Positions 8,631-18,030 of a stretch of 64,000 bases of DNA are shown here, piece after piece (the stretch's first letter is position 1; every line of letters starts with the position of its first letter). Position numbers and translations under genes: made by a program. The notes under the pieces were generated by a model that saw nothing but the letters and a program-made list of their open reading frames with translations, did not search any database and was not told the DNA's origin. Origin of the DNA: CAMDMI01 sp044379485 (GTDB lineage: Bacteria; Bacteroidota; Bacteroidia; Cytophagales; Flexibacteraceae). The stretch lies in assembly GCA_044379485.1 (NCBI GenBank), contig JBIPOE010000008.1, positions 1-64,000 of the forward strand, in the 5' to 3' direction.

Positions 8631-11291
8631 ATGCATTTCAACAAATCGGCCTTAACATACTTAGCAACCCTATTTGGGCTGGCTGGGATTGTTTTTCAGT
8701 CCTTTGCAGGAGATGGAGGCCTTGTAAAAAAGTCTTTAAAATTGGTAAAAGGGGGCAATCTGGTTGAAGCCAATAAATTACTTCGATCGGCTAGTGGAAG
8801 AAAAAACGCTGATTTTGGCAGCGATTATGTGTTTTCAATTTATTTCCTTAGTCCCTATCAAAAAACTTTAAAACTAGATTCATCCTATATTTTCTGCCTT
8901 TCGGCCATTGAAAAATTTTCAAAAGAAGATGCTGCAGGAAAAAGAAAATATATCAAACTTGAAATTGATTCTTTAGAGCTTTATTCCAGAAAAGACTATT
9001 TGGATAGTTTGGGATTTTCTCAGGCGGAGCGCCTTGAATCTGAGGCTGCATACCAATATTTTCTTGATAGATTTCCCCAATCCCGGCTTGCGGAAACGGC
9101 AAAACAAAAACGGGCATCCTTAGCTTTTCAAAGGGCAAAGCAAGCCAATAGTTTTGATGCATTTATGGCATTTCTGGATCAATATCCCGACGCTGAGCAA
9201 GCCCGTTCTGCAAAAGAAATTTCTGATCTTTTGGTTTTTGAAAATACAGCTAAAAAGGGAAAGATTTCTGATTGGGAAAGCTTTATAGAAAGAAATCCTA
9301 ATAATCCCTATGTTCTTAAGGCTCAGAACAGACTTTATGAACTTTCGACATTATACCATACCCCTGAATCCTATCAGAAATTTGTAGAAAAATATCCAAA
9401 CAATCCCAACACCAGTAAGGCCTGGGAATGGATTTTTTATCTGGATAAAAATATAAAATCGCTCACCCATTTGGATATGAAATATCCTGGATTTCCGATT
9501 TTGCGTTTTGACTCCAAATTCGGCATTAAAGATCAGCAACTTATCTCTTTTTTGGAGAGGGGAAAGTTCGGCTTGATGATGGGAAATGGCCAGGTTTTTA
9601 TAAAACCAATGTACGATTCTATTCCTGAGGACTACCGTTGCGAAATGGTATGGGCTGGATTTTTGAAGGTTTTTAAAAATAGAAAGGCAAGTATATTTTC
9701 ATACGATTCAATTCCGATTTCGGAAAGTGAGTTTGATAATGCAGAGTTTTTTGCGGATGGTGTATTGAAAACCTTTAAAAACGGAAAACAGGGCCTGTTC
9801 AGCATGGCGGGTTATCAAATATTAGGTCCAAGATATGAAAGCATAACCAGCTTAACACCCAATCTTCTTTCTATTCAACAAGGTACTAAATTTTATTTGT
9901 TCACAAGCAAGGGGCAAAAAATTGACATCCAACCTTTGGATGAAGTTATTTCCATTGGGAAGTATTTGGGTTTAAAAGTAGGCGATAAATTTGCTCTAGT
10001 TGAGGAAAATGAAGTATTAAAAAATCTTGAAAATGAACCCATTGAAACGATATTTAAATACATTAAACTTCAAAAATTAAGCGATTCCAAACTTCTTTTA
10101 TTTCAAGAGAATGAAGTAAATTTTCTTTCTGGCAATAAAATTTATGTTTTAAAAAACAAAGTCAATTCCTCGTTTTATGAATCTCCCTGGGGTGTATTAA
10201 TTCAGAAAGATAAAGAGGTTTCTGTTGTAGATAGTAATGGAAATGCTTTCCCAAGAAACTATCAAAGTCTTAAAATTTCAGGAAATTTTGCCATTGCAAA
10301 ATCTGAATCCAAATTTGGAATCATTGATAAAGAAGGCGTTCCTATTGTGGATTTTGCATTTGACACCATTTCATTGCTTTTGCGCCAAAGTTTTCTGGCC
10401 AAAAAAGGGAATAAAAAATATGTGGTTTTCGAATCGGGTAAAAAGGTTTATTTTTCTGGCAACAAGACCCCGGAAGTATTAAAATACAATTCATCCCAAA
10501 GCAATTTTAATAGCTACTTTGTGGTTTTGACCGATTCGATTTCCCGAAAAGCGGTGTTTAATAAAAACGGGAAATTGATCATCCCATTTGTTTATGACCA
10601 GATTTCACTTTTAGACCAGCATTTGTTTTCGATTCAAAAGGATAGAAAAACAGGAATTGCTGATACAAATGGAAAAATCTTGATAAAACCTTCATTATCT
10701 GGTGCTTCTCCAATTAACAAAGATTATGTCTGTGTTGCAAAGGGCAAGGCTTTTTCTATAATTAATCCTTTTACCAAGCGGCAAATTCCAACTTCTTTAA
10801 CTTCAGTGGCCAAAGCCTATGGCCCAAGTAAATGGTTTTTTATAGTTCGGGTTAAAGACAAAGCAGGTTTGATGGATGGAGGCGGAAAGCTGGTGATCCC
10901 TAACATTTACGAAGAGATTATGTACTGGAATCCAACACGTTGTCTTGTGAAAAGGGGTGGATTTTGGTACTTTTATGTAATGGAAAGTGGGAAGGAATTG
11001 GTGAAAGCGATGAAAAGTGTAAGAATTATTTTGGAACGGGAGAATGAAATCATTTACCAGGTAGAATCAGATAAAAAGGTAGGAATAGAAAGCACTCTAA
11101 GAGGTGAAATAGCACCAACGGATAGCGATGAAATTATTCCGTTTGAGTCAGAAAAAGGTACGTATTTTTTTGCTGGACGCCGGGTTCAGCAAAGTTCTGT
11201 GTATAACCTAAGTTATATTGATCAGAACGGGCAATTGATTAAAACACAATTGCTTACCGAGGATGAATACGATCAGATTATTTGTGATTAA
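8631..11291 (+). CDS. WG-repeat exported protein with TPR-like N-terminal region
   Basis: An 886-residue protein. An N-terminal hydrophobic segment ending near FQSFAGDGG looks like a signal peptide. Residues about 30-240 are helical with repeated tetratricopeptide-like units (AFMAFLDQYPDAEQARSA, ESFIERNPNNPYVLKAQNR, QKFVEKYPNNPNTSKAWEW). From about 300 on there are repeated WG-type beta units of the form FG(L/I)..(K/N)G...I.P.YD.I, for example KFGLMMGNGQVFIKPMYDSI, FGIIDKEGVPIVDFAFDTI and AGLMDGGGKLVIPNIYEEI. WG-repeat proteins are common in Bacteroidota envelopes and their role is unknown. It is a single gene, convergent with tatC. Confidence 0.85.
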   Translation: MHFNKSALTYLATLFGLAGIVFQSFAGDGGLVKKSLKLVKGGNLVEANKLLRSASGRKNADFGSDYVFSIYFLSPYQKTLKLDSSYIFCLSAIEKFSKEDAAGKRKYIKLEIDSLELYSRKDYLDSLGFSQAERLESEAAYQYFLDRFPQSRLAETAKQKRASLAFQRAKQANSFDAFMAFLDQYPDAEQARSAKEISDLLVFENTAKKGKISDWESFIERNPNNPYVLKAQNRLYELSTLYHTPESYQKFVEKYPNNPNTSKAWEWIFYLDKNIKSLTHLDMKYPGFPILRFDSKFGIKDQQLISFLERGKFGLMMGNGQVFIKPMYDSIPEDYRCEMVWAGFLKVFKNRKASIFSYDSIPISESEFDNAEFFADGVLKTFKNGKQGLFSMAGYQILGPRYESITSLTPNLLSIQQGTKFYLFTSKGQKIDIQPLDEVISIGKYLGLKVGDKFALVEENEVLKNLENEPIETIFKYIKLQKLSDSKLLLFQENEVNFLSGNKIYVLKNKVNSSFYESPWGVLIQKDKEVSVVDSNGNAFPRNYQSLKISGNFAIAKSESKFGIIDKEGVPIVDFAFDTISLLLRQSFLAKKGNKKYVVFESGKKVYFSGNKTPEVLKYNSSQSNFNSYFVVLTDSISRKAVFNKNGKLIIPFVYDQISLLDQHLFSIQKDRKTGIADTNGKILIKPSLSGASPINKDYVCVAKGKAFSIINPFTKRQIPTSLTSVAKAYGPSKWFFIVRVKDKAGLMDGGGKLVIPNIYEEIMYWNPTRCLVKRGGFWYFYVMESGKELVKAMKSVRIILERENEIIYQVESDKKVGIESTLRGEIAPTDSDEIIPFESEKGTYFFAGRRVQQSSVYNLSYIDQNGQLIKTQLLTEDEYDQIICD

Positions 11292-11310
11292 ATGATCTTT
11301 ATGAAGTTTT

Positions 11311-12141
11311 TTAACTCCTTAACGCATCCTGCTTTTCCACTTTAGCGGCCAGAACTATACTCAATTCATAAAGCGCATAAATCGGCAGTGCCACGATAAT
11401 CTGGCTAAACATATCAGGACTTGGGGTAAGAATGGCTGAGATAATTACAATTATCAATATGGCATGTCGTCTGTAATTTTTTAGAAATGAGACATTTACC
11501 AATCCAGCTTTTGCCAAAACCAATACAACCATAGGCAACTGAAACATGAGCCCACAAGCCAGAACCATCATCATCAAGGTTTCGATGTAGCTTAGAAGGT
11601 CTATTTCATTTTGAATGCTTTCATCAATCTGATAGTTGGCTAAAAAGTTGATAGACAGAGGCGAAAGAATCCAATAGCCAAAAGAAATACCCAGAAAAAA
11701 CAATAGGCTGACATAAAAAACAGCGCCTCTGGTCATAGACCTTTCTTTCGGGTAAAGACCTGGTTTTACAAATTGCCAAACCTCCCAGAAAATATATGGA
11801 AAGGCAAGAATAATTCCCGCAACAAAAGAAACCCAAATGTGGGTAGAAAACTGGCCAGCCAAAGTCCTGCTTTGAATGATGAAAGAGAGCTTTTCAACAC
11901 ACAAAAAAGGTTGTTCCAAATAAATAGAAAGTTTGCATAGCAATCGATATGTCCAGAAATCTGGCCGGCTTGGCCCCAGAATTATATCATGAAAAAGAAG
12001 CTTTTTGGAAAAAAAAGCAACTATCATCAAAATGATAATTGCAGAAAGTGATCTTAAAATATGCCACCTAAGTGCTTCCAGATGGTCCAAAAAGGACATT
12101 TCATCTTCAACCTCTTCGGCTGGCGGTAATTCTCTTGCCAT
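11311..12141 (-). CDS. tatC: Sec-independent protein translocase TatC
   Basis: Core membrane component of the twin-arginine pathway; it binds the RR signal peptide of folded substrates. The N-terminal MSFLDHLEALRWHILRS is the conserved cytoplasmic start of TatC, and about six hydrophobic helices follow. FVKPGLYPKERSMTRG matches the conserved cytoplasmic loop. At 276 residues it is family length, with a slightly long acidic N-terminus. tatA/tatB are not in the window. Confidence 0.95.
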   Translation of the reverse strand: MARELPPAEEVEDEMSFLDHLEALRWHILRSLSAIIILMIVAFFSKKLLFHDIILGPSRPDFWTYRLLCKLSIYLEQPFLCVEKLSFIIQSRTLAGQFSTHIWVSFVAGIILAFPYIFWEVWQFVKPGLYPKERSMTRGAVFYVSLLFFLGISFGYWILSPLSINFLANYQIDESIQNEIDLLSYIETLMMMVLACGLMFQLPMVVLVLAKAGLVNVSFLKNYRRHAILIIVIISAILTPSPDMFSQIIVALPIYALYELSIVLAAKVEKQDALRS

Positions 12142-12229
12142 AAATTCAGCCTCAAAATTGGCCTTGTTTATTGGATTTCAAAAGCGAAGATCAATGGAAA
12201 CCGCTTTTTAGTTAAAAAACCAAATGATT

Positions 12230-13219
12230 TTAATTTAACTGAACACCCATAAATAGAGTGTCGTCCACCTGGTCGTAGCCGTTTTTCCAGGATTGAAAAG
12301 TATCTTCAACAGATGTTTTTTGTTTGCCCAAATCCAAACCGGATATTGAACCTATCATTTCTTTTAATCTTTTGGCTCCAAATTTTTTTGATTCCGGTCC
12401 ACCAAATTGATCCTGAAAACCATCACTATACATATACAAAGTTGCGTCTTTTACTATTTCAAATTCAATCGTAGTGATTTTATGTTTTTGGGGATCAAGA
12501 TTTTGACCAATATGGAATTTGTCTCCTTTAATTTCAACCAGCTCCTCACCCTTTGCATAAATCATTTTTTGACCAACACCTGCAAACTCAAAGCTTTTGT
12601 TCTTATTGTTAATTTTCACCATAGAAATGTCAAGAGCGTTTTTGGCTTCCTCATTTTCAATTTTGTCAGAAATGGTATTTTTGATTTCTGTATTCAAAAA
12701 ATTCAAAATTTCAGATGGGTTTTCCAAGCCAAAATCTCTAACTGCCTGATTGAGAAACCGAAAACTAATGACCGACATAAAGGCTCCAGGAACCCCGTGG
12801 CCTGTGCAATCAACTGTTGCCAGAAAGGTGTCATTTCCCTGAGACAAAACCCAAAAAAAGTCGCCACTGACTATTTCTTTTGGTTTGTTGAAAATAAAGG
12901 ATTTAGGAAAGATTTCTTTTAATGTTTCCTCTCTGGATAGCATTGAGTCCTGCACCAATTTGGCGTATTCCAATGAGGATACCAAATCCTGGTTTTTGAG
13001 TTCAATTATTTGGGATGCTTTTCTTAGTTCTAAATTTGAGTGGGATAGCTCATTTGAACTTATCTCCAGAGCCCTTTCCACAAGTTGGCGATTTTCCTCA
13101 TGGTGTTGATAGGCTTGTGAAATGGCATGAAATAAATCTACCAATTCGGGATTTGACTCCAGATTGGTAGTTTTTAAGTGTCTTTTTATTTGCCTTTCCA
13201 GTAGCCTGTTTAGCTCCAT
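12230..13219 (-). CDS. SpoIIE/RsbU-type PP2C serine phosphatase
   Basis: A 329-residue protein. Residues about 35-105 form a helical, coiled-coil-like region. The PP2C SpoIIE domain follows, with metal-binding motifs SGDFFW (about 118), VDCTGHGVPGAFMSV (about 138-152) and YSDGFQDQFGG near the C-terminus. Such enzymes dephosphorylate anti-sigma-antagonists or other regulators in partner-switching pathways. Its ATG lies 2 bases after the stop of the FIST-domain gene, so sensor and phosphatase are translationally coupled. No PAS, HAMP or membrane domain is present, so input probably comes from the FIST partner (inference). Confidence 0.92.
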   Translation of the reverse strand: MELNRLLERQIKRHLKTTNLESNPELVDLFHAISQAYQHHEENRQLVERALEISSNELSHSNLELRKASQIIELKNQDLVSSLEYAKLVQDSMLSREETLKEIFPKSFIFNKPKEIVSGDFFWVLSQGNDTFLATVDCTGHGVPGAFMSVISFRFLNQAVRDFGLENPSEILNFLNTEIKNTISDKIENEEAKNALDISMVKINNKNKSFEFAGVGQKMIYAKGEELVEIKGDKFHIGQNLDPQKHKITTIEFEIVKDATLYMYSDGFQDQFGGPESKKFGAKRLKEMIGSISGLDLGKQKTSVEDTFQSWKNGYDQVDDTLFMGVQLN

Positions 13220-13221
13220 TT

Positions 13222-14349
13222 TTAAGATTCTTTAAAAACCGTAATGGTCATAGTTTGGTTGTGCAATTCGCAACTTTGAGCGTCCAAAATTGAAGAAATT
13301 TCGCCGTAGGAATAGAAACCAGTCATAAAAGGTTTTTCGCCCAATACTTCCCTTACCGCTTCTACTTCCTCCTCTATTCTTTGGCCTAATACTAGCTTTC
13401 GGCCTACACAGGAGATTAACAGTGCAAATTCCGATTCCTGGCCAATTTTGCTTAGGCTTTGTTCAGCAGCAGAAGCAGAGGCGTCTATCAATTTCTCGAA
13501 ATTTGCTTTCATCAACTGAACAGTTGAACCTTGTGGCAAATCACCTGCAAACACCATTCCTCCATCGTCCTGGATGTTCAAAATAGTTCTGGTCAAAATT
13601 GGATCTTCTGGTTTTATTTTCATGCCAAGCGGAAAAAGCAATGCGGAACCAGGAAGTTCTTTGGCTTTTTCACCCAAATAGTTTTTATATAATTCAAGGG
13701 CGGATTTTTCATCAAGTTCATACAATACATTTCCATTGGATTTGGTTATCAGTCTTTCTGGACCAAAAGGATCCCAACCACCGAGGTGGCCATATCCGAT
13801 TTCCAGATTTTCACCATATAAACCTACGCCCACAATGTTTCCATTGGTAGGCAGGTTGTTCAAACCAACAATTGTCTTTTCAAATCGGGCATCATCTCCA
13901 GCTAAACCGCCTGTAATAGAAACCTTTAAAACGTCATTTAAGCCTTTTGCCAGTTCACTTCCGTTTACTTGTCCCCCATCTGAAAAAATTAATACATGTT
14001 TCAGATCAGTTGCAGATAGTAAAGAGCCAATTACCCGGCCAGCTTCCATGCTACTCTCCATTGCATCGATGTTGGAAAGCGTTGTTTTTACTCTGGTTTT
14101 TTCGAAATATAGCACCGAAGCCACAATGCTGTCATCACTAACTTCTTCTCCTAAAATGTTTCCCGAGGTGCTTAATGAAATGATATCTGCCTTGAGAAAT
14201 GTCTTTCTTAAGGTGGGATACCATTTACTTTTTTCAAGGGTAAATCTGGAGCCAAATACCAAAATTAGCTGAGAATCAGTATTTGAAGCTAATAATTCCT
14301 GATTGTTCCAGCCCGATTCAGGCGAAAAAATCATTTGTGAAACTTTCAT
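13222..14349 (-). CDS. FIST N/C-domain sensory protein
   Basis: A 375-residue soluble protein matching the FIST family (N-terminal FIST_N, about 25-220; C-terminal FIST_C, about 225-360), predicted to sense small ligands, perhaps amino acids. Family landmarks include ISLSTSGNILG, GGLAGDDARFEKT, NGNIVGVGLYG and the end GFYSYGEISS. It is followed at once by the SpoIIE phosphatase, and the two form a stand-alone operon. No kinase, GGDEF or methyl-accepting domain is attached. The link to the phosphatase is inferred from coupling alone. Confidence 0.9.
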   Translation of the reverse strand: MKVSQMIFSPESGWNNQELLASNTDSQLILVFGSRFTLEKSKWYPTLRKTFLKADIISLSTSGNILGEEVSDDSIVASVLYFEKTRVKTTLSNIDAMESSMEAGRVIGSLLSATDLKHVLIFSDGGQVNGSELAKGLNDVLKVSITGGLAGDDARFEKTIVGLNNLPTNGNIVGVGLYGENLEIGYGHLGGWDPFGPERLITKSNGNVLYELDEKSALELYKNYLGEKAKELPGSALLFPLGMKIKPEDPILTRTILNIQDDGGMVFAGDLPQGSTVQLMKANFEKLIDASASAAEQSLSKIGQESEFALLISCVGRKLVLGQRIEEEVEAVREVLGEKPFMTGFYSYGEISSILDAQSCELHNQTMTITVFKES

Positions 14350-14457
14350 GTATGTGAGAAGAAATATTTTACCAAATCAAGTATCAAATTACGTTTAAAC
14401 AATTTCCGAAATGTAGCTTATGCTATTGGTGTCAGTTTTGTTTGCTTTTTGTCTGGT

Positions 14458-16302
14458 TTATCGGGACTTTTTCAGAATGAGAAGCCCTTTTATTTGATTG
14501 ATTCTTAATTGTTTATTTTCTGAATTGATACCTATTCTTAAAATCAGAAATTTATATTTTTCTGAATTTGATGTCATTTCATAAACAGGAGATTTTTTAT
14601 CCGAATTTATGAAATATGAATTGCCATTTTTATATCGATTGAACAATGAATCAGCCAATGGCAAAAGTGAAATTGAAAAAGGCAATGGCAACAGATTTAT
14701 GGAATTACCTTTTGAATCAAAATTCAAATTGAGCTTTTGTCTGTTGTCATCCACATTTTCGAATAATATTTCTCTTGAATACAACTTTGCAGAGTCGGCA
14801 TAAAACTCAAAAGGAACCAGGTAATTGAAACCTTCCAAAGAAAACGCAGTGGGCTTGCTTTCTTCTTTGAATTGAATTTCCAAGGAATTTACCCCATTTT
14901 CCAAATCCGATTTTTGATTCAATTCATAATAGCTTACAAATTCCAAACCCATGGTATCCAGCAGATTTCGCGAAATATCCCATCGACCTTCTTTGGCCAG
15001 GCTATCAATTAACAATTTGGGAATCAGAGGTTCAAGTGCCTGGTTGCCATAATGATTAAGCAAATATTCGACCTTATTTCCTATTTCATATCTATCCCTT
15101 TTTTGTATCTGGCTTGGTGATTTGACCCATTTTCCATTCAATATCAATTTGTTCTTTTTTAGAATGGAGTCCAGAAGTGTAAACTGAGCTTTTTGTGAAA
15201 GTGAATAAAAGCTCCATGGACCGAAATTTCCAATCAAAAAGAATACGGCAAGAGAAAGTGGGATTGCTTTGATATTCTTTAACTTGTTGATAATGCAATA
15301 GATGGTAATAAAAAGCAACCAGGCCGAAAGCATCACCAAAATGAGCCTTTCTTCAGTATAAGAATATTCATCAATTCTTTTGTATACGGCCACAGCCATC
15401 AAAATGGAAAGCGGGATGAGGGAAAAAAGAGTAATCCTGGAATACAACCTCATCCATGCGTTGTCTTTTTGGTTGATTAATGGCCAAATTAAGAGGATAA
15501 TAAGTAAACTAAAGCCGGAACAAAACAAAACCAGATAGCAGACCCAACCCGTTGGCCAGGAACTGCTTATTACTATTTTGGCCAAATAACAATACAAAAT
15601 GATTTGGTAAATACTCACCAGCGGAATGAGGACAAACTGGGCAAAAAGTTTTAAGCCTTTTGGGTAAAAAACAGGTGCATCAAAAGATTTTGGAATGCCA
15701 GCCGTGAAGAATAGGCTATTGAAAACAAAACCAAGAAAAAAGAAAAGTCTGGCATACACCTTTGAGTCTATTTTGACATTAAACAAATGGTTTATGGCCA
15801 GCAAGGCCAACACTATGCCTACAAAAAGAACGCCTGAATACAAAACGGATTGCAGGATTCTTAAAAAGAGGGACTGATTAAATTGCCAGAAATATTGGAT
15901 TTGCTTTCGGTTAAAAAAGGGCACAAATGTTATGGACAAATGTGTGATACATAGCCAGATAACAATTTGACTTACCTGGCTCAGGGTGAGTTTTTGAGGT
16001 AAGGAAAGGTAAAAGACTAGGGCTATGGATACCGAAATAATTTTAATCAGCCAACTTCTCCAGATTCTGATAGACTGCGACTCGTGTATAAGTTGGGCAG
16101 AAACAAAGTAGGAAATACCTATACCAGAACAAATTAAGGCGTTTAACAACATTCCCTCTGGCTTGGTATCTTTTTCTAACAATAAATAACTGCAGGTAAA
16201 GCAAATAATGGCACAGGCATTGGCCACTGGGAACCTTAACAAGGTCCTGAAAATTTCATTTTTGAGCTGATAAATTTTTGGGAACTGATTAAACATAGTC
16301 AA
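14458..16302 (-). CDS. DUF4153 polytopic membrane protein
   Basis: A 614-residue protein with about ten to twelve hydrophobic helices in residues 20-380, including the family-type segments SVLYSGVLFVGIVLALLAI and LFFFLGFVFNSLFFTAGIP. A soluble C-terminal region of about 230 residues lies outside the membrane. This architecture matches DUF4153 proteins of Bacteroidota, whose function is unknown. It stands alone, divergent from the VWA gene at 16426. Confidence 0.75.
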   Translation of the reverse strand: MTMFNQFPKIYQLKNEIFRTLLRFPVANACAIICFTCSYLLLEKDTKPEGMLLNALICSGIGISYFVSAQLIHESQSIRIWRSWLIKIISVSIALVFYLSLPQKLTLSQVSQIVIWLCITHLSITFVPFFNRKQIQYFWQFNQSLFLRILQSVLYSGVLFVGIVLALLAINHLFNVKIDSKVYARLFFFLGFVFNSLFFTAGIPKSFDAPVFYPKGLKLFAQFVLIPLVSIYQIILYCYLAKIVISSSWPTGWVCYLVLFCSGFSLLIILLIWPLINQKDNAWMRLYSRITLFSLIPLSILMAVAVYKRIDEYSYTEERLILVMLSAWLLFITIYCIINKLKNIKAIPLSLAVFFLIGNFGPWSFYSLSQKAQFTLLDSILKKNKLILNGKWVKSPSQIQKRDRYEIGNKVEYLLNHYGNQALEPLIPKLLIDSLAKEGRWDISRNLLDTMGLEFVSYYELNQKSDLENGVNSLEIQFKEESKPTAFSLEGFNYLVPFEFYADSAKLYSREILFENVDDNRQKLNLNFDSKGNSINLLPLPFSISLLPLADSLFNRYKNGNSYFINSDKKSPVYEMTSNSEKYKFLILRIGINSENKQLRINQIKGLLILKKSR

Positions 16303-16425
16303 TTAGAATTTACAATTGAGCCTAAAAGCGAGCTCTTAATTACTGTAAACTTGCTTGCAAATTAAAGAACTGAAACATTATGATGCATTTGGAAAGAAAA
16401 TATACCCAATTTTACGGTTCAAAAT

Positions 16426-17397
16426 ATGAATTGGTTTAAACAAATCGGGCAGCTTGAATATCTCTTTTTGGGGATATTTCTATTTCTGTATCTGGCTTTT
16501 TCATTCCGTACGTATTTGATTTCTAAAAGATTAAGTTCTGGAGTTAATTTGTTTTGGGTTAAATTTTTGCTGAGAACCATTTTCTTTGGCCTTGTGATAG
16601 TGAGCATTTTAGGTCCGTCTTTTGGAGGGGTTAAAAAGGAAGTAAAAGCAATTGGAAAAGACATTGTGATTGCAATCGACCTTTCAAAGTCGATAAACTG
16701 CCAGGATGTACAGCCCAGCAGGTTGGAAAAAATAAAATTTGAACTCAAAAATGTGCTTGAATCATTTGCTGCCGATCGGGTAGCTTTGGTAGTTTTTTCA
16801 AGCGATGCCTTTTTGTATTGTCCGTTTACATTTGACAAAGGCGCTTTGAATACACTTTTGGAAACAGCCAACACCAAAGTTGTTTCTGGTGATGGTACCG
16901 ATTTTGGAAAGGCACTTGAACTTGCTCATAAAAAGTTTAAAGAAAATGAATCCAGCACTAAGAAAATAAGTTCAAAGCTTGTGCTGCTGGTGAGTGACGG
17001 GGAGGATTTTGGAGAGGAAACCGACGATGCCATATCAAAACTGGAAAAAGACGGTGTACGGGTTTTTTCACTTGGAGTTGGTACATCTGAAGGTGGAAAA
17101 ATTCCAGATGGTGCGGGTGGCTTTATTCTGAATGACGATGGAAATGAGGTAATTGCCAAGCTAAAACCTGGCGATCTTCGAAATATTTCATCTCAAACCA
17201 AAGGCAAATATTTTGAGGTTACCAATGATAGAAACGAGGTACCAGCACTTATCGAGGCTATGACTGCTGTAGAAGGGGAGGTATGGGATGTGAAAACGAT
17301 CGATATTGGTGCCAACAAATATTTCTATTTCCTGTTTTTTGCCATTTGTATTTTGTTGCTGGACGTTCTTTTTACCATCAATATTATAAAAGTTTAG
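16426..17397 (+). CDS. Bat-type VWA domain membrane protein (aerotolerance-like)
   Basis: A 323-residue protein with hydrophobic helices at about 12-32 and 45-65, then a von Willebrand A domain (about 78-270) and a final helix near 300-320. The metal-ion-dependent adhesion site is complete: D85-L-S-K-S89, the Thr of GDGTDFG, and the Asp of LVSDGEDFGEE. This TM-VWA-TM plan is that of BatA/BatB proteins, which in other Bacteroidota lie beside a MoxR ATPase and DUF58 protein. Here no moxR, DUF58 or second bat gene is adjacent, so it is an isolated member. The function of Bat proteins is not settled. Confidence 0.88.
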   Translation: MNWFKQIGQLEYLFLGIFLFLYLAFSFRTYLISKRLSSGVNLFWVKFLLRTIFFGLVIVSILGPSFGGVKKEVKAIGKDIVIAIDLSKSINCQDVQPSRLEKIKFELKNVLESFAADRVALVVFSSDAFLYCPFTFDKGALNTLLETANTKVVSGDGTDFGKALELAHKKFKENESSTKKISSKLVLLVSDGEDFGEETDDAISKLEKDGVRVFSLGVGTSEGGKIPDGAGGFILNDDGNEVIAKLKPGDLRNISSQTKGKYFEVTNDRNEVPALIEAMTAVEGEVWDVKTIDIGANKYFYFLFFAICILLLDVLFTINIIKV

Positions 17398-17464
17398 CGC
17401 TCGTTTGGTTTAAATGTAACCGTCTGATTTGTTTTAATTTTAGTCTCAATTTATTTTCAATTTC

Positions 17465-17845
17465 ATGTTTTCACCTAAATATATTCTGGCAGCTGGCGCC
17501 ATTTTGGGATTTCTTTCAGTGGCCTTAGGCGCATTTGGTGCCCATGCCTTAAAGGATTTTCTAAATGCAAACAATCGTCTTGGGACCTTTGAAACTGCTG
17601 TACAATATCAGATGTACCATGCCCTGGCTTTGATTTTAACCGCTATTCTGGCATTTTATTTTCCTAAAACAGATTTTTCCTGGGTGGCCATTTGCTTTCT
17701 TTTTGGGGTTGTGGTTTTCTCTGGCTCATTGTATGTGTTGTGCGGAACAGGTATAAAATGGATGGGGGCCATCACCCCTTTGGGTGGCCTGGGTTTTTTA
17801 GCAGGCTGGATTTTGCTGCTGATTAAGGCAATGAAAGAGATTTAG
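17465..17845 (+). CDS. DUF423 membrane protein
   Basis: A 126-residue protein with four hydrophobic helices and the family signature LGAFGAHALKDFL near residue 20. The conserved Q-Y-Q-M-Y-H-A segment and GSLYVLCGTG follow. It belongs to DUF423 (YgdD/YwdK type), small inner-membrane proteins of unknown role. It lies 67 bases after the VWA gene, possibly on the same transcript. Confidence 0.92.
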   Translation: MFSPKYILAAGAILGFLSVALGAFGAHALKDFLNANNRLGTFETAVQYQMYHALALILTAILAFYFPKTDFSWVAICFLFGVVVFSGSLYVLCGTGIKWMGAITPLGGLGFLAGWILLLIKAMKEI

Positions 17846-17943
17846 AAACTGAGCCACTTTTCCTAAAAATTAAAATCGGTTGTTGTACTTTCATGGCATG
17901 TTTTTACGATCTGCAAATTCCATTCGGTAATAGAAACACCTTG

Positions 17944-17999
17944 CTGTTCGAGGTTTGTAACCTCGAACCCATATCGTAGGATTTACAATCCGCATACAC
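17944..17999 (+). repeat. REP-like double hairpin, left of the RAYT remnant
   Basis: There are two adjacent hairpins: GTTCGAGGTTTGTAACCTCGAAC-type (17947-17968) and GTAGGATTTACAATCCGC-type (17977-17992). The pair recurs in inverted orientation at 18591-18646, so the two copies bracket the transposase remnant. REP elements of this kind are moved by RAYT proteins. Confidence 0.75.
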
Positions 18000-18030
18000 T
18001 ACTCTTCGTAAATTTCTTTACTTTTACTCA

